Numbered from the stretch's first letter, positions 7,724-17,501 are shown. The stretch: 64,000 nucleotides of DNA from Thermopolyspora flexuosa (GCF_006716785.1 NZ_VFPQ01000001.1:4402001-4466000), one strand, 5' to 3'. Numbers and translations: made by a program. Notes: generated by a model not told the origin, from the letters alone.

Positions 7724-8278
7724 TCAGGTGACCAGCGAGGCGTAGACGATGATGTTGTCCCGGTACTGTCCCCGCCTCCGGTCGAACGGCCCGCCGCAGG
7801 TGACCAGGCGCAGGCCGTCCTCGGTGTAGACCCGCTCGGCCGGGAACCGCTCCTTGTTCACCTGCTCGATCCGGTCCACGCGGTACCGCGCCACCTTGCC
7901 GTCGCTGCGGGAGATCCTCACCTCGGCGCCCTTGCGGACCTCGCGCAGCCGGTAGAACACGGCGGCGGCGGTCTTGGTGTCCACGTGGCCGATGATCACC
8001 GAGGCGCCCTTCTCGCCGGGTACGGCGCTGCCCTCGTACCAGCCCGCCACCTGGGGCTTCTCGAACGGCGGCAGCTCGACGTCGCCCTCCTTGGTGAGGC
8101 CGAGCCGCATCAGCGGGGCCTTGAGCTTGAGCGAGGGGATGTCGAGGCGCTGCGGCGTGACCGCGGCGGCCCGTTTCGGGGCCTCGGCCCGTTCCTCCTG
8201 CCGGTCACGACCGGCGACCGCGTACAGCAGGGTGCCGGTGATCACCCCGGCCACCACGACGGTTCGCCACTGGCTCAT
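7724..8278 (-). CDS. Class F sortase
   Basis: The product is 184 aa, a membrane-anchored cysteine transpeptidase that cleaves LPxTG-type signals and links proteins to the envelope. One N-terminal transmembrane helix (about residues 6-22) precedes the sortase barrel. The catalytic residues are H98 (IIGHVDT), C161 (LVTCGG) and R173 (QYRDN). The LVTCGGPFD context and short length fit class F, the common actinobacterial housekeeping-like class. The ATG lies one base past the stop of the LPLTG gene, so the two are co-transcribed and probably an enzyme-substrate pair. Its position between tsaE and tsaB is an insertion into an otherwise conserved group. Confidence 0.93.
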   Translation of the reverse strand: MSQWRTVVVAGVITGTLLYAVAGRDRQEERAEAPKRAAAVTPQRLDIPSLKLKAPLMRLGLTKEGDVELPPFEKPQVAGWYEGSAVPGEKGASVIIGHVDTKTAAAVFYRLREVRKGAEVRISRSDGKVARYRVDRIEQVNKERFPAERVYTEDGLRLVTCGGPFDRRRGQYRDNIIVYASLVT

Positions 8279-8279
8279 C

Positions 8280-8924
8280 TCATCCGAATCGGCGACGGGC
8301 GAACACCACGCCGCCGGCCACCAGGGCGGCGACCCCGAGCCCGGTCAGGGGCAGCGGGATGCCCTGCTCGTCGGCGGGCCCGCTCGCGGCCGTGCCGCCG
8401 CCGCCCGCGTGCGGCGCCCGGGTCGGGTAGGTGCGGGTCGGCGTCGGGGTCGGGGTGGGGCGCGGCCGGGTGACGGTGAGCCGGGCCGTGCCGGAGTCGT
8501 TCGTGCCCTCGCACCGGACCTCGACGGGGTAGCGGCCCGGGTTGACGTCGCGGCGCAGCACCGCGGAGCCGGTCACCACCGGAGCCGCCGGGGTCCCGCC
8601 GCCCTCCTGGGCCCCGGTCGGCGGGACGAGGGTGACCACGCCGGTGAAGGCCTCCGAGCGGGCCGTCGCCCGGTGCTCGGTGCCGCCCTGCGGCACCGGG
8701 CAGTACGCCCGGATGCGGATCGACCTGGTGCGGCCCTCGGCGGAGACGCGCGCCGGGTCCAGCTCGACCCGGATCGGCTGGCGGCCCACGACCTGCTCGG
8801 GGGAGGCCGACTCGGTGGCGGCGGCAGGGGTCGGCGGGGAGGGCAGATCCTCCTCCGCGGAACAGGCGGCGGCCCCGCACAGCACCAACGTGCCCGCCAA
8901 CGTGACTTGACCGATTTTGCGCAC
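8280..8924 (-). CDS. Surface protein with LPLTG sorting signal
   Basis: The product is 214 aa. An N-terminal export signal (about residues 1-27) ends in a cysteine, a weak lipobox-like context. The middle is a beta-rich region of about 120 residues with two cysteines (AYCPVP and VRCEG), followed by a Pro/Thr linker (PTPTPTPT). The C-terminus is a textbook cell-wall sorting signal: LPLTG at 191-195, a hydrophobic stretch and a terminal RRR. GTG 8924 was chosen because GGCGGGAG lies 8 nt upstream; the in-frame start at 8954 lacks a site. The adjacent sortase at 7724-8278 is the obvious processing enzyme. The function of the ectodomain is unknown. Confidence 0.88.
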   Translation of the reverse strand: MRKIGQVTLAGTLVLCGAAACSAEEDLPSPPTPAAATESASPEQVVGRQPIRVELDPARVSAEGRTRSIRIRAYCPVPQGGTEHRATARSEAFTGVVTLVPPTGAQEGGGTPAAPVVTGSAVLRRDVNPGRYPVEVRCEGTNDSGTARLTVTRPRPTPTPTPTRTYPTRAPHAGGGGTAASGPADEQGIPLPLTGLGVAALVAGGVVFARRRFG

Positions 8925-9137
8925 GCCGTACACTCCCGCCTCGTCGTTCACCACGACCGGTCGATCACGCTACCAACCGTTGACCGTCATACCCCGAAAA
9001 TATAAGCCAACCCCCTCCCGACGATCTTTGATGCGACAATTTCCGGCCGGATCCGGGTTTTGGCGACGCGGACAGGGTCCTGCCAATGCCCGCTATCGGG
9101 AAAATGGCGACGAAAGCGGTAAAAACGGAGGCGCGGG

Positions 9138-9581
9138 TCAGAACTCGCCGGCCCAGCGCGCGCCGACGCCGGTGATGCGCAGGGTGCGCTCGTCCCCTGT
9201 GGGGCCGAGCGTGATCTCGATCTCGAGGCGGTCCTCGGTGAGCGCCTCGACCAGGTCCTCGCCCCACTCCACGACCGTGACCGACTCGTCGAGGGAGGCG
9301 TCCAGGTCGAGGTCGTCGACCTCCAGCCGGCCGCCGAGCCGGTAGGCGTCGACGTGCACCAGGGCCGGGCCGTCGCACAGCGACGGGTGCACCCGGGCGA
9401 TCACGAACGTCGGCGAGGTGACCGGCCCGCGGACCTTGAGCCCCTCGGCGATGCCCTGCACCAGCGTGGTCTTGCCCGCGCCGAGCGGGCCGGAGAGCAC
9501 GACGAGGTCGCCGCGCCGCAGCCGGGTGGCGAGCTCGGCGCCGATCGCCCGCATCTCCTCCGGGGTACGCGCCGTCCTCAC
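9138..9581 (-). CDS. tsaE: t6A biosynthesis ATPase TsaE
   Basis: The product is 147 aa. The Walker A motif is GPLGAGKTT (about residues 31-39), and the family motifs TSPTFVI and VDAYRL follow. TsaE binds ATP and resets the TsaB-TsaD complex during t6A synthesis. The GTG start overlaps the stop of the upstream hydrolase gene by four bases (GTGA). It is separated from tsaB by the sortase/LPLTG pair and a 213-bp gap at 8925-9137 that presumably holds the promoter of that pair. Confidence 0.95.
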   Translation of the reverse strand: MRTARTPEEMRAIGAELATRLRRGDLVVLSGPLGAGKTTLVQGIAEGLKVRGPVTSPTFVIARVHPSLCDGPALVHVDAYRLGGRLEVDDLDLDASLDESVTVVEWGEDLVEALTEDRLEIEITLGPTGDERTLRITGVGARWAGEF

Positions 9582-10630
9582 CGCTTCTCCCCCTGCGCCC
9601 GCTTGATCAAATCACGGAGTTCCTCGTTGACCACCTCGGGCCGCTCCAGCTGCACCAGGTGGGAGGTGTTCGGCACCACCTCGAGCCGGGCGGACGGCAC
9701 CACCTCGGCGATCGCCCGGCTGTGGTCGGGCGGGGTGATCCAGTCCTTCTCCCCCACGATGATCGAGGTGGGCACCTTGTCGAGCACGTCGAGCGCGCCC
9801 AGCGCGTCGTGCGACATGAGCGCCGGGTAGAAGTCGGCGATCACGTCGGTCGGCGTGGAGCGGATCATGGTGTCGACGAAGTCGACGAGCGTGGGGCTGA
9901 CGTTCCGGGAGTCGCCAAACCCGAGCAGCCGCATCGCGAGGAACGACACGTCGCTGCCGAACTGCCGCCCGCGGTCGACGAGCGCGGCCCGCCGCCCGAG
10001 CACGGCGACCGCCTGCGGGGCGACGAAGTGCACCGCCTTCGCCACCAGGGCGGGCAGGCCGAGGGTGATCTCGGCGAGCTTGCCCGCGGACGTGGCGATG
10101 AGCGCCACCCCCTGGATCCGGTCGCCGAACAGCTCCGGGTGCCGCTCCGCCAGCGCCATGATCGTCATGCCGCCCATCGAGTGGCCGACGAGCACGCACG
10201 GGCCCGGCACCTGGGCGTTGAGCACGTCGTACAGGTCCTCGCCGAGCCGTTCGATGGTGCGGTCGGCCACGCCCTCCCGCTGCGACCGGCCGTGGCAGCG
10301 CTGGTCGAACAGCAGCAGGCGGTGCGTCTCGCGCAGGTCGCGGCGCTGGTAGTGCCAGGAGTCGAGGTTGAGCGTGTACCCGTGGCAGAACACCACGGTG
10401 AGCGGCGCGTCCTCCGGGCCGTCGAGCTCCACGTGCAGCCGCACCCCGTCGGAGGTGGTCACCGCCACCTCGCGTCCGCGCAGCTCGCCGAAGGGCTCGT
10501 TCGCCGCCGGGTCGGGCCGCAACCGGATGCGCCCGACCGCATACCGCTTCGCCAGTGCCGCCGTCGCCACTCCCGCCGAAGCGGCTCCGACGATCGCGCC
10601 CGCGATTCCGACCCTTCGCCGCCTGCTCAC
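9578..10630 (-). CDS. Alpha/beta hydrolase with N-terminal membrane segment
   Basis: The product is 350 aa. Residues 7-27 form a small-residue hydrophobic stretch after a basic start, so an anchor or signal is likely. The hydrolase core shows the oxyanion motif FCHGYTLN, the nucleophile elbow GHSMGG with S151, and a C-terminal NTSHLVQLERP histidine loop. Substrate specificity cannot be read from sequence. The same gene lies between alr and tsaE in many actinobacteria. GTG 10630 follows AAGGAGGAG at 5-nt spacing, and only nine bases separate it from the alr stop, so it belongs to the alr operon. Confidence 0.88.
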   Translation of the reverse strand: MSRRRRVGIAGAIVGAASAGVATAALAKRYAVGRIRLRPDPAANEPFGELRGREVAVTTSDGVRLHVELDGPEDAPLTVVFCHGYTLNLDSWHYQRRDLRETHRLLLFDQRCHGRSQREGVADRTIERLGEDLYDVLNAQVPGPCVLVGHSMGGMTIMALAERHPELFGDRIQGVALIATSAGKLAEITLGLPALVAKAVHFVAPQAVAVLGRRAALVDRGRQFGSDVSFLAMRLLGFGDSRNVSPTLVDFVDTMIRSTPTDVIADFYPALMSHDALGALDVLDKVPTSIIVGEKDWITPPDHSRAIAEVVPSARLEVVPNTSHLVQLERPEVVNEELRDLIKRAQGEKR

Positions 10631-10639
10631 GGCTCCTCC

Positions 10640-11776
10640 TTACCGCACACCGTCATACCGGTAAACGCGCGGCACGCGCGAACCGATCCTCGTCACGATC
10701 TCATGGGTGATCGTGCCGAGGGAATCCGCCCATTCCTGGGCGGTCGGCTCGCCGTGGTCCCCCGGCCCGAACAGGATGACCTCGTCTCCCGCCGCCAGGG
10801 GATCGTCGCCCACGTCGATCACGAACTGGTCCATGCAGACCCGCCCCGCGATCCGCCGCCGGCGGCCCGCCGCGAACACCTCCCCCCGGTTCGACAGGCC
10901 GCGCATCACGCCGTCGGCGTACCCGAGCGGCACGAGGCCGAGCGTGGTCTCGCGGTCGGTGACGTACAGGTGGGCGTAGGAGACGCCGGAGCCGGGGGGC
11001 ACCCGCTTGGCCAGGGCGACGCGGGCGACGAGCGTCATCGCCGGGCGCAGCCCGAAGTCGCCCAGCTCCGGGATCGGGCTGAGGCCGTAGATCGCGATGC
11101 CCGGCCGCACCATGTCGTAGCGCGCCCGGGGGATGGTGAGCACCGCGGCGGAGTTGGCGAAGTGCCGGATCGCGTCGGCGCCCACCCCCTTCTTGTCCGC
11201 CTGGGTGACCGCCTCGTCGAACGCGTCGAGCTGCGCGGCGATCGACGGGTGGCCGGGGATGTCGGCGCAGGCGAAGTGCGACCACAGGCCCGTGACCTCG
11301 ATGACGCCCTCGGCGCGCAGCGCCGCCGCGCGGTCGAGCAGCTCCGGCCAGGCCGCGAGCGGCGCGCCGCCGCGCGAGATGCCGGTGTCGACCTTCAGGT
11401 GCACCCGCACCGTGCGCCCGGTACGGCGGGCCGCGTCGGCGATGCGGTCGAGGATCACCGTCGAGCCCGCGGACAGCTCGATGCCGTGCTCGGCCGCCGC
11501 GTCGAGCGACTCGCCCGGGGTGATGATCCACGCGAGGATCGGTACGGTGAACCCGGCCTCGCGCAGCGCCACGGCCTCGCTCACCAGTGCCGCGCCGAGC
11601 CGGGTCGCCCCCGCCTCCAGGCAGGCGCGGGCGCTCTGCACCATGCCGTGACCGTAGCCGTCCGCCTTGACCACCGCCATCACCTCGGCGCCGGAGGCGT
11701 GCTCGCGCAGGACGCCGATGTTGTGGGCGATGGCCGACAGGTCCACCCGTGCCTCGGCGGGGGTCACAGCGCTCAT
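10640..11776 (-). CDS. alr: Alanine racemase
   Basis: The product is 378 aa. It makes D-alanine for peptidoglycan. K37 in VVKADGYGHG is the PLP lysine, and the second catalytic base is the tyrosine in GVSYAHLY. RVCMDQFVID is the conserved C-terminal family motif. The ATG overlaps the nnrD stop by four bases (ATGA), so translation is coupled; an in-frame GTG nine bases later is an alternative with a better-spaced GGAGG. The nnrD-alr-hydrolase-tsaE order is usual in this group. Confidence 0.97.
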   Translation of the reverse strand: MSAVTPAEARVDLSAIAHNIGVLREHASGAEVMAVVKADGYGHGMVQSARACLEAGATRLGAALVSEAVALREAGFTVPILAWIITPGESLDAAAEHGIELSAGSTVILDRIADAARRTGRTVRVHLKVDTGISRGGAPLAAWPELLDRAAALRAEGVIEVTGLWSHFACADIPGHPSIAAQLDAFDEAVTQADKKGVGADAIRHFANSAAVLTIPRARYDMVRPGIAIYGLSPIPELGDFGLRPAMTLVARVALAKRVPPGSGVSYAHLYVTDRETTLGLVPLGYADGVMRGLSNRGEVFAAGRRRRIAGRVCMDQFVIDVGDDPLAAGDEVILFGPGDHGEPTAQEWADSLGTITHEIVTRIGSRVPRVYRYDGVR

Positions 11777-13386
11777 TCCTCCATTTTGGCAGGTGACTCG
11801 AGCAAGCGGAGCGCTTCGGGCAGAGCGTCGGGGAGGTCCTGCGCCGAGATCGGCGCCGTGGGCACGTCGGCGCGGCCGGCCGTGCCGGCTCCCGCGACCG
11901 CGTCGAGCATGGTCGTGAGCACCGCCTCGGCGGCCTCCGTGGCGCCGCCGGGCCCGGCCGCGGCGACGTGGGCGGCGAGGCCGTGCAGGAACGCCGCGCA
12001 GCAGCCCGCGTCGTAGGTGTCGAGGCCCCCGGCGAGCAGCGCGCCGGCGAGGCCCGCGAGCACGTCCCCGGTGCCCGCGGTGGCGAGCCACGGGGTGCCG
12101 GTCGGGTTCACCCGCACCGGCCGCCCGGGCTCGGCGACGAGCGTGGTCGAGCCCTTGAGCAGCACGGTCACGCCCAGCTCCGCCGCGGCGCGCCGCACGT
12201 GCTCCAGGCGGCGCGCCTCGATGTCCGCGGCGGGCACGCCGAGCAGCCGGGACAGCTCCCCGGCGTGCGGGGTGAGCAGCAGGTTCGGGCGCAGCAGCGA
12301 CCGGTCGCGGGCGAGCAGGGTGAGCCCGTCGGCGTCGAGCACCGTGGGCAGGCCGGTGTCGAGCACCGACCGGGCGAGCGCGTGCGCCCGGTCGTCGGTG
12401 CCCATGCCGGGGCCGAGCACCCAGGCCTGCACCCGGCCCACGCCGGAGACGTCGTCGCCCGGCTCCAGGATCGTGGTCACCGCCTCCGGCCAGCGGGCGC
12501 GCACCAGCCGTACCGGCTCGGCCGGACCGGCGTACCGGACCATCCCGGCCCCGCCGCGCACCGCGCCGCCCACCGCGAGCACGGCGGCCCCGGTGAATCG
12601 GTCGCTTCCCGCGACCACGCCGACCACGCCCCGCCGGTACTTGTCGGACTCCGCGGCAGGCCGCGGCAGCCGGTCGGCGACGTCGGCCGCGGTGAGCGCG
12701 GTCACCCCGGGCTCGGGCAGGTACGGGCCGATGCCGATGTCGATCACGTGGAGGGCGCCGACGTGGCTCGCCCCCGGGTCGACGAGCAGGCCGATCTTGC
12801 ACGCGCCGAAGGTGACCGTGCGGTCGGCGCGCACCGCCGCACCGGGCACGCACCCGGTGCTCGCGTCCACCCCGCTCGGCACGTCGACCGCGACGACGAT
12901 GCCGGGCGCGTCGTTCGCCAGCCGGGCGAGCCCCGCGTACGGCTCGCGCAGCGCGCCCGACCCGCCGATGCCGACGAGCCCGTCCACGATCAGGTCGGCG
13001 GACGCCACGGCCCGGACGGCCTCCTCGGGCAGGGCGGCGGCGCCCCCGGATCCGCCCCCGGAGTCCGCCGGGGTGAGCGCGACGACCCGGCCACCGGCGG
13101 CGCGCAGCGCGGCGAGCCCGGCCCGGTGGGTGCGGAAGGAGGCGAGGATCGCCGTGACCCGGGCCCCGCGGCGGGCGAGCCGGGCCCCGGCGAACAGCGC
13201 GTCGCCCCCGTTGTCGCCGCCGCCCGCGAGCACGGCGACGCGGGAGCCGTACACCCGGCCCAGGGTGCGGGCGCAGACCGCGGCGAGCGCGGCGGCGGCG
13301 CGTTGCATGAGCGTGCCCTCGGGCAGGCGGGCCATGAGCACGCGTTCTGCGGCACGGATCTGCTCGGCGGTGTATGCGGTACGCAC
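11773..13386 (-). CDS. nnrD: Bifunctional NAD(P)HX epimerase/dehydratase
   Basis: The product is 537 aa and repairs hydrated NADH/NADPH. The N-terminal half is the epimerase (YjeF_N) domain with GGGDNGGDA near residue 53 and DVPSGVD further on. The C-terminal half is the ADP-dependent (or ATP-dependent) dehydratase (carbohydrate-kinase-like) domain with LLTPHAGE and the GTGDVLAG anion-hole motif. GTG 13386 was chosen because the epimerase domain begins there ([10 protein letters not shown]). A TAGATT -10 box lies 8 nt upstream with no ribosome site, pointing to a leaderless mRNA. It is close behind acpS but probably has its own promoter. Confidence 0.94.
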   Translation of the reverse strand: MRTAYTAEQIRAAERVLMARLPEGTLMQRAAAALAAVCARTLGRVYGSRVAVLAGGGDNGGDALFAGARLARRGARVTAILASFRTHRAGLAALRAAGGRVVALTPADSGGGSGGAAALPEEAVRAVASADLIVDGLVGIGGSGALREPYAGLARLANDAPGIVVAVDVPSGVDASTGCVPGAAVRADRTVTFGACKIGLLVDPGASHVGALHVIDIGIGPYLPEPGVTALTAADVADRLPRPAAESDKYRRGVVGVVAGSDRFTGAAVLAVGGAVRGGAGMVRYAGPAEPVRLVRARWPEAVTTILEPGDDVSGVGRVQAWVLGPGMGTDDRAHALARSVLDTGLPTVLDADGLTLLARDRSLLRPNLLLTPHAGELSRLLGVPAADIEARRLEHVRRAAAELGVTVLLKGSTTLVAEPGRPVRVNPTGTPWLATAGTGDVLAGLAGALLAGGLDTYDAGCCAAFLHGLAAHVAAAGPGGATEAAEAVLTTMLDAVAGAGTAGRADVPTAPISAQDLPDALPEALRLLESPAKMEE

Positions 13387-13397
13387 GGTACGGAAAT

Positions 13398-13787
13398 CTA
13401 GCCCGCCGCGCCCCGGCCGGGCGGAACCTCCGTGCCGCCGCCCTCCGCGACCACGTACGCGATCGCGACGCCGCCGTCGTGGCTGAGCGAGACGTGCCAG
13501 CGGGCCACCCCGAGCTCGGCCGCGACCTCGGCGGCCCGGCCGTACAGGTGCAGCCGGGGGCGGCCGCCCGCCTCCCGGCGCACCTCGGCCTCCCGGTGGG
13601 CGAGCCCGGGCGGCGCGCCGAGCGCCTTGGCCACCGCCTCCTTGGCGGCGAACCGGGCCGCGAGCGACGGCGTGGGCAGGTCCCGCTCGACCGGGGTGAA
13701 CAGCCGGTCGCGCAGCGCCGGGGTGCGTTCCAGCGCGGCGCCGAACCGCGCCACGTCCACCACGTCCACGCCGATGCCCACGATCAT
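13398..13787 (-). CDS. acpS: Holo-[acyl-carrier-protein] synthase
   Basis: The product is 129 aa. It transfers 4'-phosphopantetheine from CoA to acyl carrier protein. D8 in [12 protein letters not shown] and E50 in [11 protein letters not shown] are the magnesium ligands, and [10 protein letters not shown] is the third family motif. The ATG at 13787 has no Shine-Dalgarno but a TACCCT -10 box 6 nt upstream, suggesting leaderless expression. It is divergent from coaA, which supplies the CoA pathway, across an 81-bp shared control region. Confidence 0.96.
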   Translation of the reverse strand: MIVGIGVDVVDVARFGAALERTPALRDRLFTPVERDLPTPSLAARFAAKEAVAKALGAPPGLAHREAEVRREAGGRPRLHLYGRAAEVAAELGVARWHVSLSHDGGVAIAYVVAEGGGTEVPPGRGAAG

Positions 13788-13868
13788 GTGGCCAGGGTAG
13801 ACGCCCGCACCCCGGGACGGGGGGCGGCCTGCGGGCCGGGATCAACGCCCCCGGTAGGCTCACCCGAT

Positions 13869-14807
13869 ATGGCCAACGGATGGGACGGAGTTCCGTCACC
13901 GTACGTCGAACTCAGCCGCGAGCAGTGGAGCCGGCTGCGGGAGAACACCCCGCTCACGCTCACCCAGCAGGAGCTGGAGGAGCTGCGCGGCGTCGACGAC
14001 CCCATCGACCTCACCGAGGTCACCGACATCTACCTGCCGCTGAGCCGCCTGCTCAACCTGCACTTTGCGGGGGTACGGGCGCGCGGCGCCACGGTGAGCG
14101 AGTTCCTCGGCGAGCGCTCCGACCCGCCGCCGTACATCCTCGGCATCGCGGGCAGCGTCGCGGTGGGCAAGTCGACGACGGCGCGGCTGCTGCGTGCCCT
14201 GCTCGCCCGCTGGCCGGAACACCCGCGCGTGGAGCTGGTCACCACCGACAGCTTCCTCTACCCGAACAAGATCCTGCAGGAGCGCGGGCTCATGCACCGC
14301 AAGGGCTTCCCGGAGAGCTACGACCGGCGGGCCCTGGTGCGGTTCGTCGCCGCGGTGAAGGCCGGGGTGCCGGAGATCGACGTCCCGGTCTACAGCCACC
14401 TCGAGTACGACATCGTGCCCGGGGCGCGGCAGACGGTGCGGCGGCCGGACATCCTCATCGTGGAGGGGCTCAACGTGCTCCAGCCCGCCCCGCCCGCCGC
14501 GCTCGCGGTGAACGACTTCTTCGACTTCTCGATCTACGTGGACGCGCGGGTCGAGGACATCCGCGAGTGGTACCTCGCCCGGTTCCACAAGCTGCGGCGC
14601 ACCGCCTTCTCCGACCCCAAGTCCTACTTCCGGTTCCTCACCGAGCTGTCGGAGGCGGAGGCGACCGAGTTCGCCCGCAACGTGTGGCGGGACATCAACG
14701 AGCGCAACCTCGTGGAGAACATCGCGCCGACCCGCGCCCGCGCCCAGCTCGTGCTGCGCAAGGGGTCCGACCACTCGGTGCGGTGGGTACGGCTGCGCCG
14801 TACCTGA
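13869..14807 (+). CDS. coaA: Pantothenate kinase, type I
   Basis: The product is 312 aa, standard for CoaA. It phosphorylates pantothenate, the first step of CoA synthesis. The P-loop GSVAVGKS lies near residues 98-105, and TTDSFLYPN and IVEGLNVLQ are conserved family motifs. The ATG at 13869 is preceded by TAGGCT at 8 nt and no ribosome site, so a leaderless transcript is likely. The gene is monocistronic on the plus strand. Confidence 0.97.
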   Translation: MANGWDGVPSPYVELSREQWSRLRENTPLTLTQQELEELRGVDDPIDLTEVTDIYLPLSRLLNLHFAGVRARGATVSEFLGERSDPPPYILGIAGSVAVGKSTTARLLRALLARWPEHPRVELVTTDSFLYPNKILQERGLMHRKGFPESYDRRALVRFVAAVKAGVPEIDVPVYSHLEYDIVPGARQTVRRPDILIVEGLNVLQPAPPAALAVNDFFDFSIYVDARVEDIREWYLARFHKLRRTAFSDPKSYFRFLTELSEAEATEFARNVWRDINERNLVENIAPTRARAQLVLRKGSDHSVRWVRLRRT

Positions 14808-14841
14808 GCCGCGGCGCGGACACGGGCCGGTGCGCGCCCGA

Positions 14842-15498
14842 TCAGGATTCGCAGGCGTCCTGGCCCGCGGCCGCCTCGCCGGTGTAGAACGCGATGGTGC
14901 GCTGGGACGCGGCGCGGGCCTTGTCCTTGTCGGTGCCGGAGGCGATGTCGGCCTCGCACCAGGCGTCGCCGCTCAGCCGGTAGAAGGCGCGGCCCTCCTC
15001 GGAGGTCATCCACGCCTCGGCCTCCTTCGGGTCTATGCCCTCGCCGGTGGCCAGGTGGAGGGTGAGGCCGAGCAGGGCCCCGTCCCAGCCGATGCCGACG
15101 GCGCCCGGGCCGAACTCGTCCCAGCGGTCGTCGACGTGGGCGATGTGGTCGAGCTCGAACCGGGCCCGCCCGTCGGGCGTCTCGCCGATGCGGACCTCGA
15201 TCCAGCTCACCTGCCCGCCGTACTCCCAGGTGGCGGAGAAGCTCCGGGGCGGGTCGCAGCGCTCGATCACGCCGCTCGCGTTGCCCTCGATCCGGTAGCG
15301 GCCGCCCGGGCGCAGGTCGCCGGAGACCGGGAGGAACCACCGCCGGATGCGCTCGGGGTCGGTGCAGGCCTGCCACAGGTCCTCGACGGTGGTGTCGAAC
15401 GACCGGCCGATGGTGAGGACCCGCGCCTCGCGCCCGTCCAGGACCCGGTCCCCCAGCCGGCGGTCGACGGACCCGATCTGCTCGCGGATGTCGATCAT
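14842..15498 (-). CDS. SRPBCC (AHSA1-type) domain protein
   Basis: The product is 218 aa with the START/Bet v 1-like fold of the AHSA1 group. The conserved pieces FDTTVEDLWQACTDPERIRRWF and GGRYRIEG are visible over residues 34-70. Such proteins bind hydrophobic ligands, but the ligand is unknown. The ATG overlaps the stop of the ArsR gene by four bases and has GGGGAGA upstream. Pairing of an ArsR regulator with an SRPBCC protein is very common in actinobacteria and suggests that the regulator controls the pair. Confidence 0.88.
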   Translation of the reverse strand: MIDIREQIGSVDRRLGDRVLDGREARVLTIGRSFDTTVEDLWQACTDPERIRRWFLPVSGDLRPGGRYRIEGNASGVIERCDPPRSFSATWEYGGQVSWIEVRIGETPDGRARFELDHIAHVDDRWDEFGPGAVGIGWDGALLGLTLHLATGEGIDPKEAEAWMTSEEGRAFYRLSGDAWCEADIASGTDKDKARAASQRTIAFYTGEAAAGQDACES

Positions 15499-15866
15499 GA
15501 TGTCTCCCCTCGTGGATTCGGCGGCTCGCCGGGGCCGCGCAGGCGGCGCTCGCGTTTGCCGCGGGCGATCTCGGTGGCCAGCGCGTCGAGGTGGGTGCTC
15601 CAGTACCGCCGGAACCGGTCGAGCCAGGTGTCGATCTCCTGCAGCGGCGCGGAGTTCACCGCGTACCACCGCCGCGTGCCCTCCGGCCGCACGGTGACGA
15701 ACCCGGACTCGCGCAGCACCTTCAGGTGCTGGGAGACGGCCGGCTGGGAGATCCCGAACTCCGCCTGGATCACCCGGCAGACGTCCCCCGAGGAGGCCTC
15801 GCCGTCGGCGAGGATCTCCAGGATCCTGCGGCGCACCGGGTCGCCGAGAACATCGAACGCGTGCAC
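15495..15866 (-). CDS. ArsR-family transcriptional regulator
   Basis: The product is 123 aa, a winged-helix regulator. The helix-turn-helix spans about residues 32-60 (FGISQPAVSQHLKVLRESGFV), followed by the wing (RPEGTRRWYAV). No metal-binding cysteine pair of the ELCVC type is seen, so metal sensing is unlikely. GTG 15866 was chosen because it starts the conserved domain (VHAFDVLGDPVRRRIL) and has a TACCTT -10 box 6 nt upstream. Two TATATAAGCG sequences overlap its promoter, so autoregulation is probable. Confidence 0.9.
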   Translation of the reverse strand: MHAFDVLGDPVRRRILEILADGEASSGDVCRVIQAEFGISQPAVSQHLKVLRESGFVTVRPEGTRRWYAVNSAPLQEIDTWLDRFRRYWSTHLDALATEIARGKRERRLRGPGEPPNPRGETS

Positions 15867-15873
15867 GAAGAGA

Positions 15874-15915
15874 AGGTACGGCAGTGGCTTATATAAGCGC
15901 AAGACTATATAAGCG
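15874..15915 (-). promoter_or_regulatory. ArsR promoter with palindromic operator candidate
   Basis: The -35 TTGCGC and -10 TACCTT are spaced 18 bp apart, with the start point close to GTG 15866. The palindrome CTTATATAAG (15888-15897) fills the spacer. Part of it, TATATAAGCG, recurs 16 bp away at 15906-15915. Such AT-rich sites are exceptional in this GC-rich context, and binding there would block polymerase. Confidence 0.6.
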
Positions 15916-16081
15916 AGACTTTACATTCGCAGGTACGGCAGGCCCGGGCGGACGGGCGGGAGCCGGGCGGTCCGGACGGCGGCGGGCACCGATGCCCTCT
16001 ACCCCGTCCTCGCGGGGCGAACCGGGTGGCGAGGCCGGGCCGCGCCGGCCGTACCGCCGCAAAGTCACCGGAGAACGCGAA

Positions 16082-16120
16082 ACGGGCCAGCCGCACGGCT
16101 TTCGCCGTGGGCCGGCCCGT
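16082..16120 (-). terminator. Terminator hairpin after glmM
   Basis: A long stem (ACGGGCC...GCACGGC with GCCGTG...GGCCCGT, about 17 bp with one bulge) has a TTTC loop on the plus strand. It lies 20 bp beyond the glmM stop. The rest of 15916-16139 shows no gene. Confidence 0.7.
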
Positions 16121-16139
16121 GGTCACGTCGTTGGCCGGC

Positions 16140-17501
16140 TTACGCGCAGGCGGTTCGCACCACCTCGGCGAGGTCGGCGGCGACGCGCTCGGCCTGCTCC
16201 TGGGACTCGGCCTCGACCATCACCCGCACCATCGGCTCGGTGCCGCTGGGCCGGATCAGCACGCGGCCGGAGTCCCCCAGCTCGGCCTCCGCCGCGGCGA
16301 TCGCGGCGGCGAGCTTCTCCGAGGTCCCCACCTTCGACTTGTCGACATCCCGGACGTTGATCAGCACCTGGGGCAGGCGGGTCATCACCGAGGCGAGCTC
16401 GGCGAGGCTCCGCCCGGTCTCGCTCACCCGGGCGAGCAGGTGCAGCGAGGTGAGCACGCCGTCCCCGGTGGTGGCGTGGTCGAGCATCACCACGTGGCCG
16501 GACTGCTCGCCGCCCAGGTTGTGGCCGCCCGACCGCATCGCCTCGAGCACGTACCGGTCGCCCACCGCGGTCTCCACCAGGTTCAGCCCGTGCCGCCGCA
16601 GCGCGAGCCGGAAGCCGAGGTTGGACATGACGGTCGCGACCACGGTGTCGTTCGCCAGCCGCCCGCGCTCGTGCATGGCGAGCGCGAGGATCGTCATGAT
16701 CTGGTCGCCGTCCACGGTCTCGCCGTCCGCGGTGACCGCCAGGCAGCGGTCCGCGTCGCCGTCGTAGGCGACGCCGAGGTCCGCGCCCTTCTCCCGCACG
16801 GCGGCCCGCAGCGCGTCGAGGTGGGTCGAGCCGACGCCGTCGTTGATGTTGTGCCCGTCAGGGGAGGCCCCGATCGTCTCCACCGACGCCCCGGCGCGCA
16901 CCAGCGCCTCGGGGGCGACCAGGTGCGCGGCGCCGTTGGCGCAGTCGACCACCACGCGCAGCCGGTTGATCGGGCCCGGCATGCTCGCCAGCAGGTGGGA
17001 GACGTACCGCTCGGCCTCGCCGTACGCGTCGGAGACCCGGCCGACCCCCCTGCCGGTGGGGCGCTGCCACTTCTCGCCCAGCCGCCGCTCGATCTCGGTC
17101 TCCACCGCGTCCGGCAGCTTGTGCCCGCCGCGGGCGAAGAACTTGATCCCGTTGTCCGGGGCCGGGTTGTGCGAGGCCGACAGCATGACGCCGAGGTCGG
17201 CGTCGAGCGCGGCGGTGAGGTACGCGACCGCCGGCGTGGGCAGCACGCCGAGGCGCAGCACGTCGACGCCGGACGACGCGAGGCCCGCGACCACCGCGGC
17301 CTCCAGGAACTCCCCGGAGGCGCGGGGGTCGCGGCCGACGACGGCAAGGGGGCGGTCCCGCCGCCCCGCGGATGCCCGGAAGGCACCGGCGTCGCCGAGC
17401 ACATGGGCCGCCGCGACCGACAGCTCCATGGCGAGCTCGGCCGTGAGGTCGCGCCCGGCGACCCCACGTACCCCGTCGGTGCCGAACAGCCGACGCGTCA
17501 A
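16140..17501 (-). CDS. glmM: Phosphoglucosamine mutase
   Basis: The product is 453 aa. It converts glucosamine-6-phosphate to glucosamine-1-phosphate for UDP-GlcNAc and peptidoglycan. The N-terminal LFGTDGVRG, the phosphoserine loop MLSASHNP with S110, the metal loop YDGDADR, the sugar-binding GEQSGH and the phosphate-binding RPSGTEP are all present. The start is TTG 17501, which overlaps the rpsI stop by four bases (TTGA); the conserved N-terminus begins there and no ATG is nearby. Translation is therefore coupled to S9, a conserved arrangement. Confidence 0.96.
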   Translation of the reverse strand: MTRRLFGTDGVRGVAGRDLTAELAMELSVAAAHVLGDAGAFRASAGRRDRPLAVVGRDPRASGEFLEAAVVAGLASSGVDVLRLGVLPTPAVAYLTAALDADLGVMLSASHNPAPDNGIKFFARGGHKLPDAVETEIERRLGEKWQRPTGRGVGRVSDAYGEAERYVSHLLASMPGPINRLRVVVDCANGAAHLVAPEALVRAGASVETIGASPDGHNINDGVGSTHLDALRAAVREKGADLGVAYDGDADRCLAVTADGETVDGDQIMTILALAMHERGRLANDTVVATVMSNLGFRLALRRHGLNLVETAVGDRYVLEAMRSGGHNLGGEQSGHVVMLDHATTGDGVLTSLHLLARVSETGRSLAELASVMTRLPQVLINVRDVDKSKVGTSEKLAAAIAAAEAELGDSGRVLIRPSGTEPMVRVMVEAESQEQAERVAADLAEVVRTACA

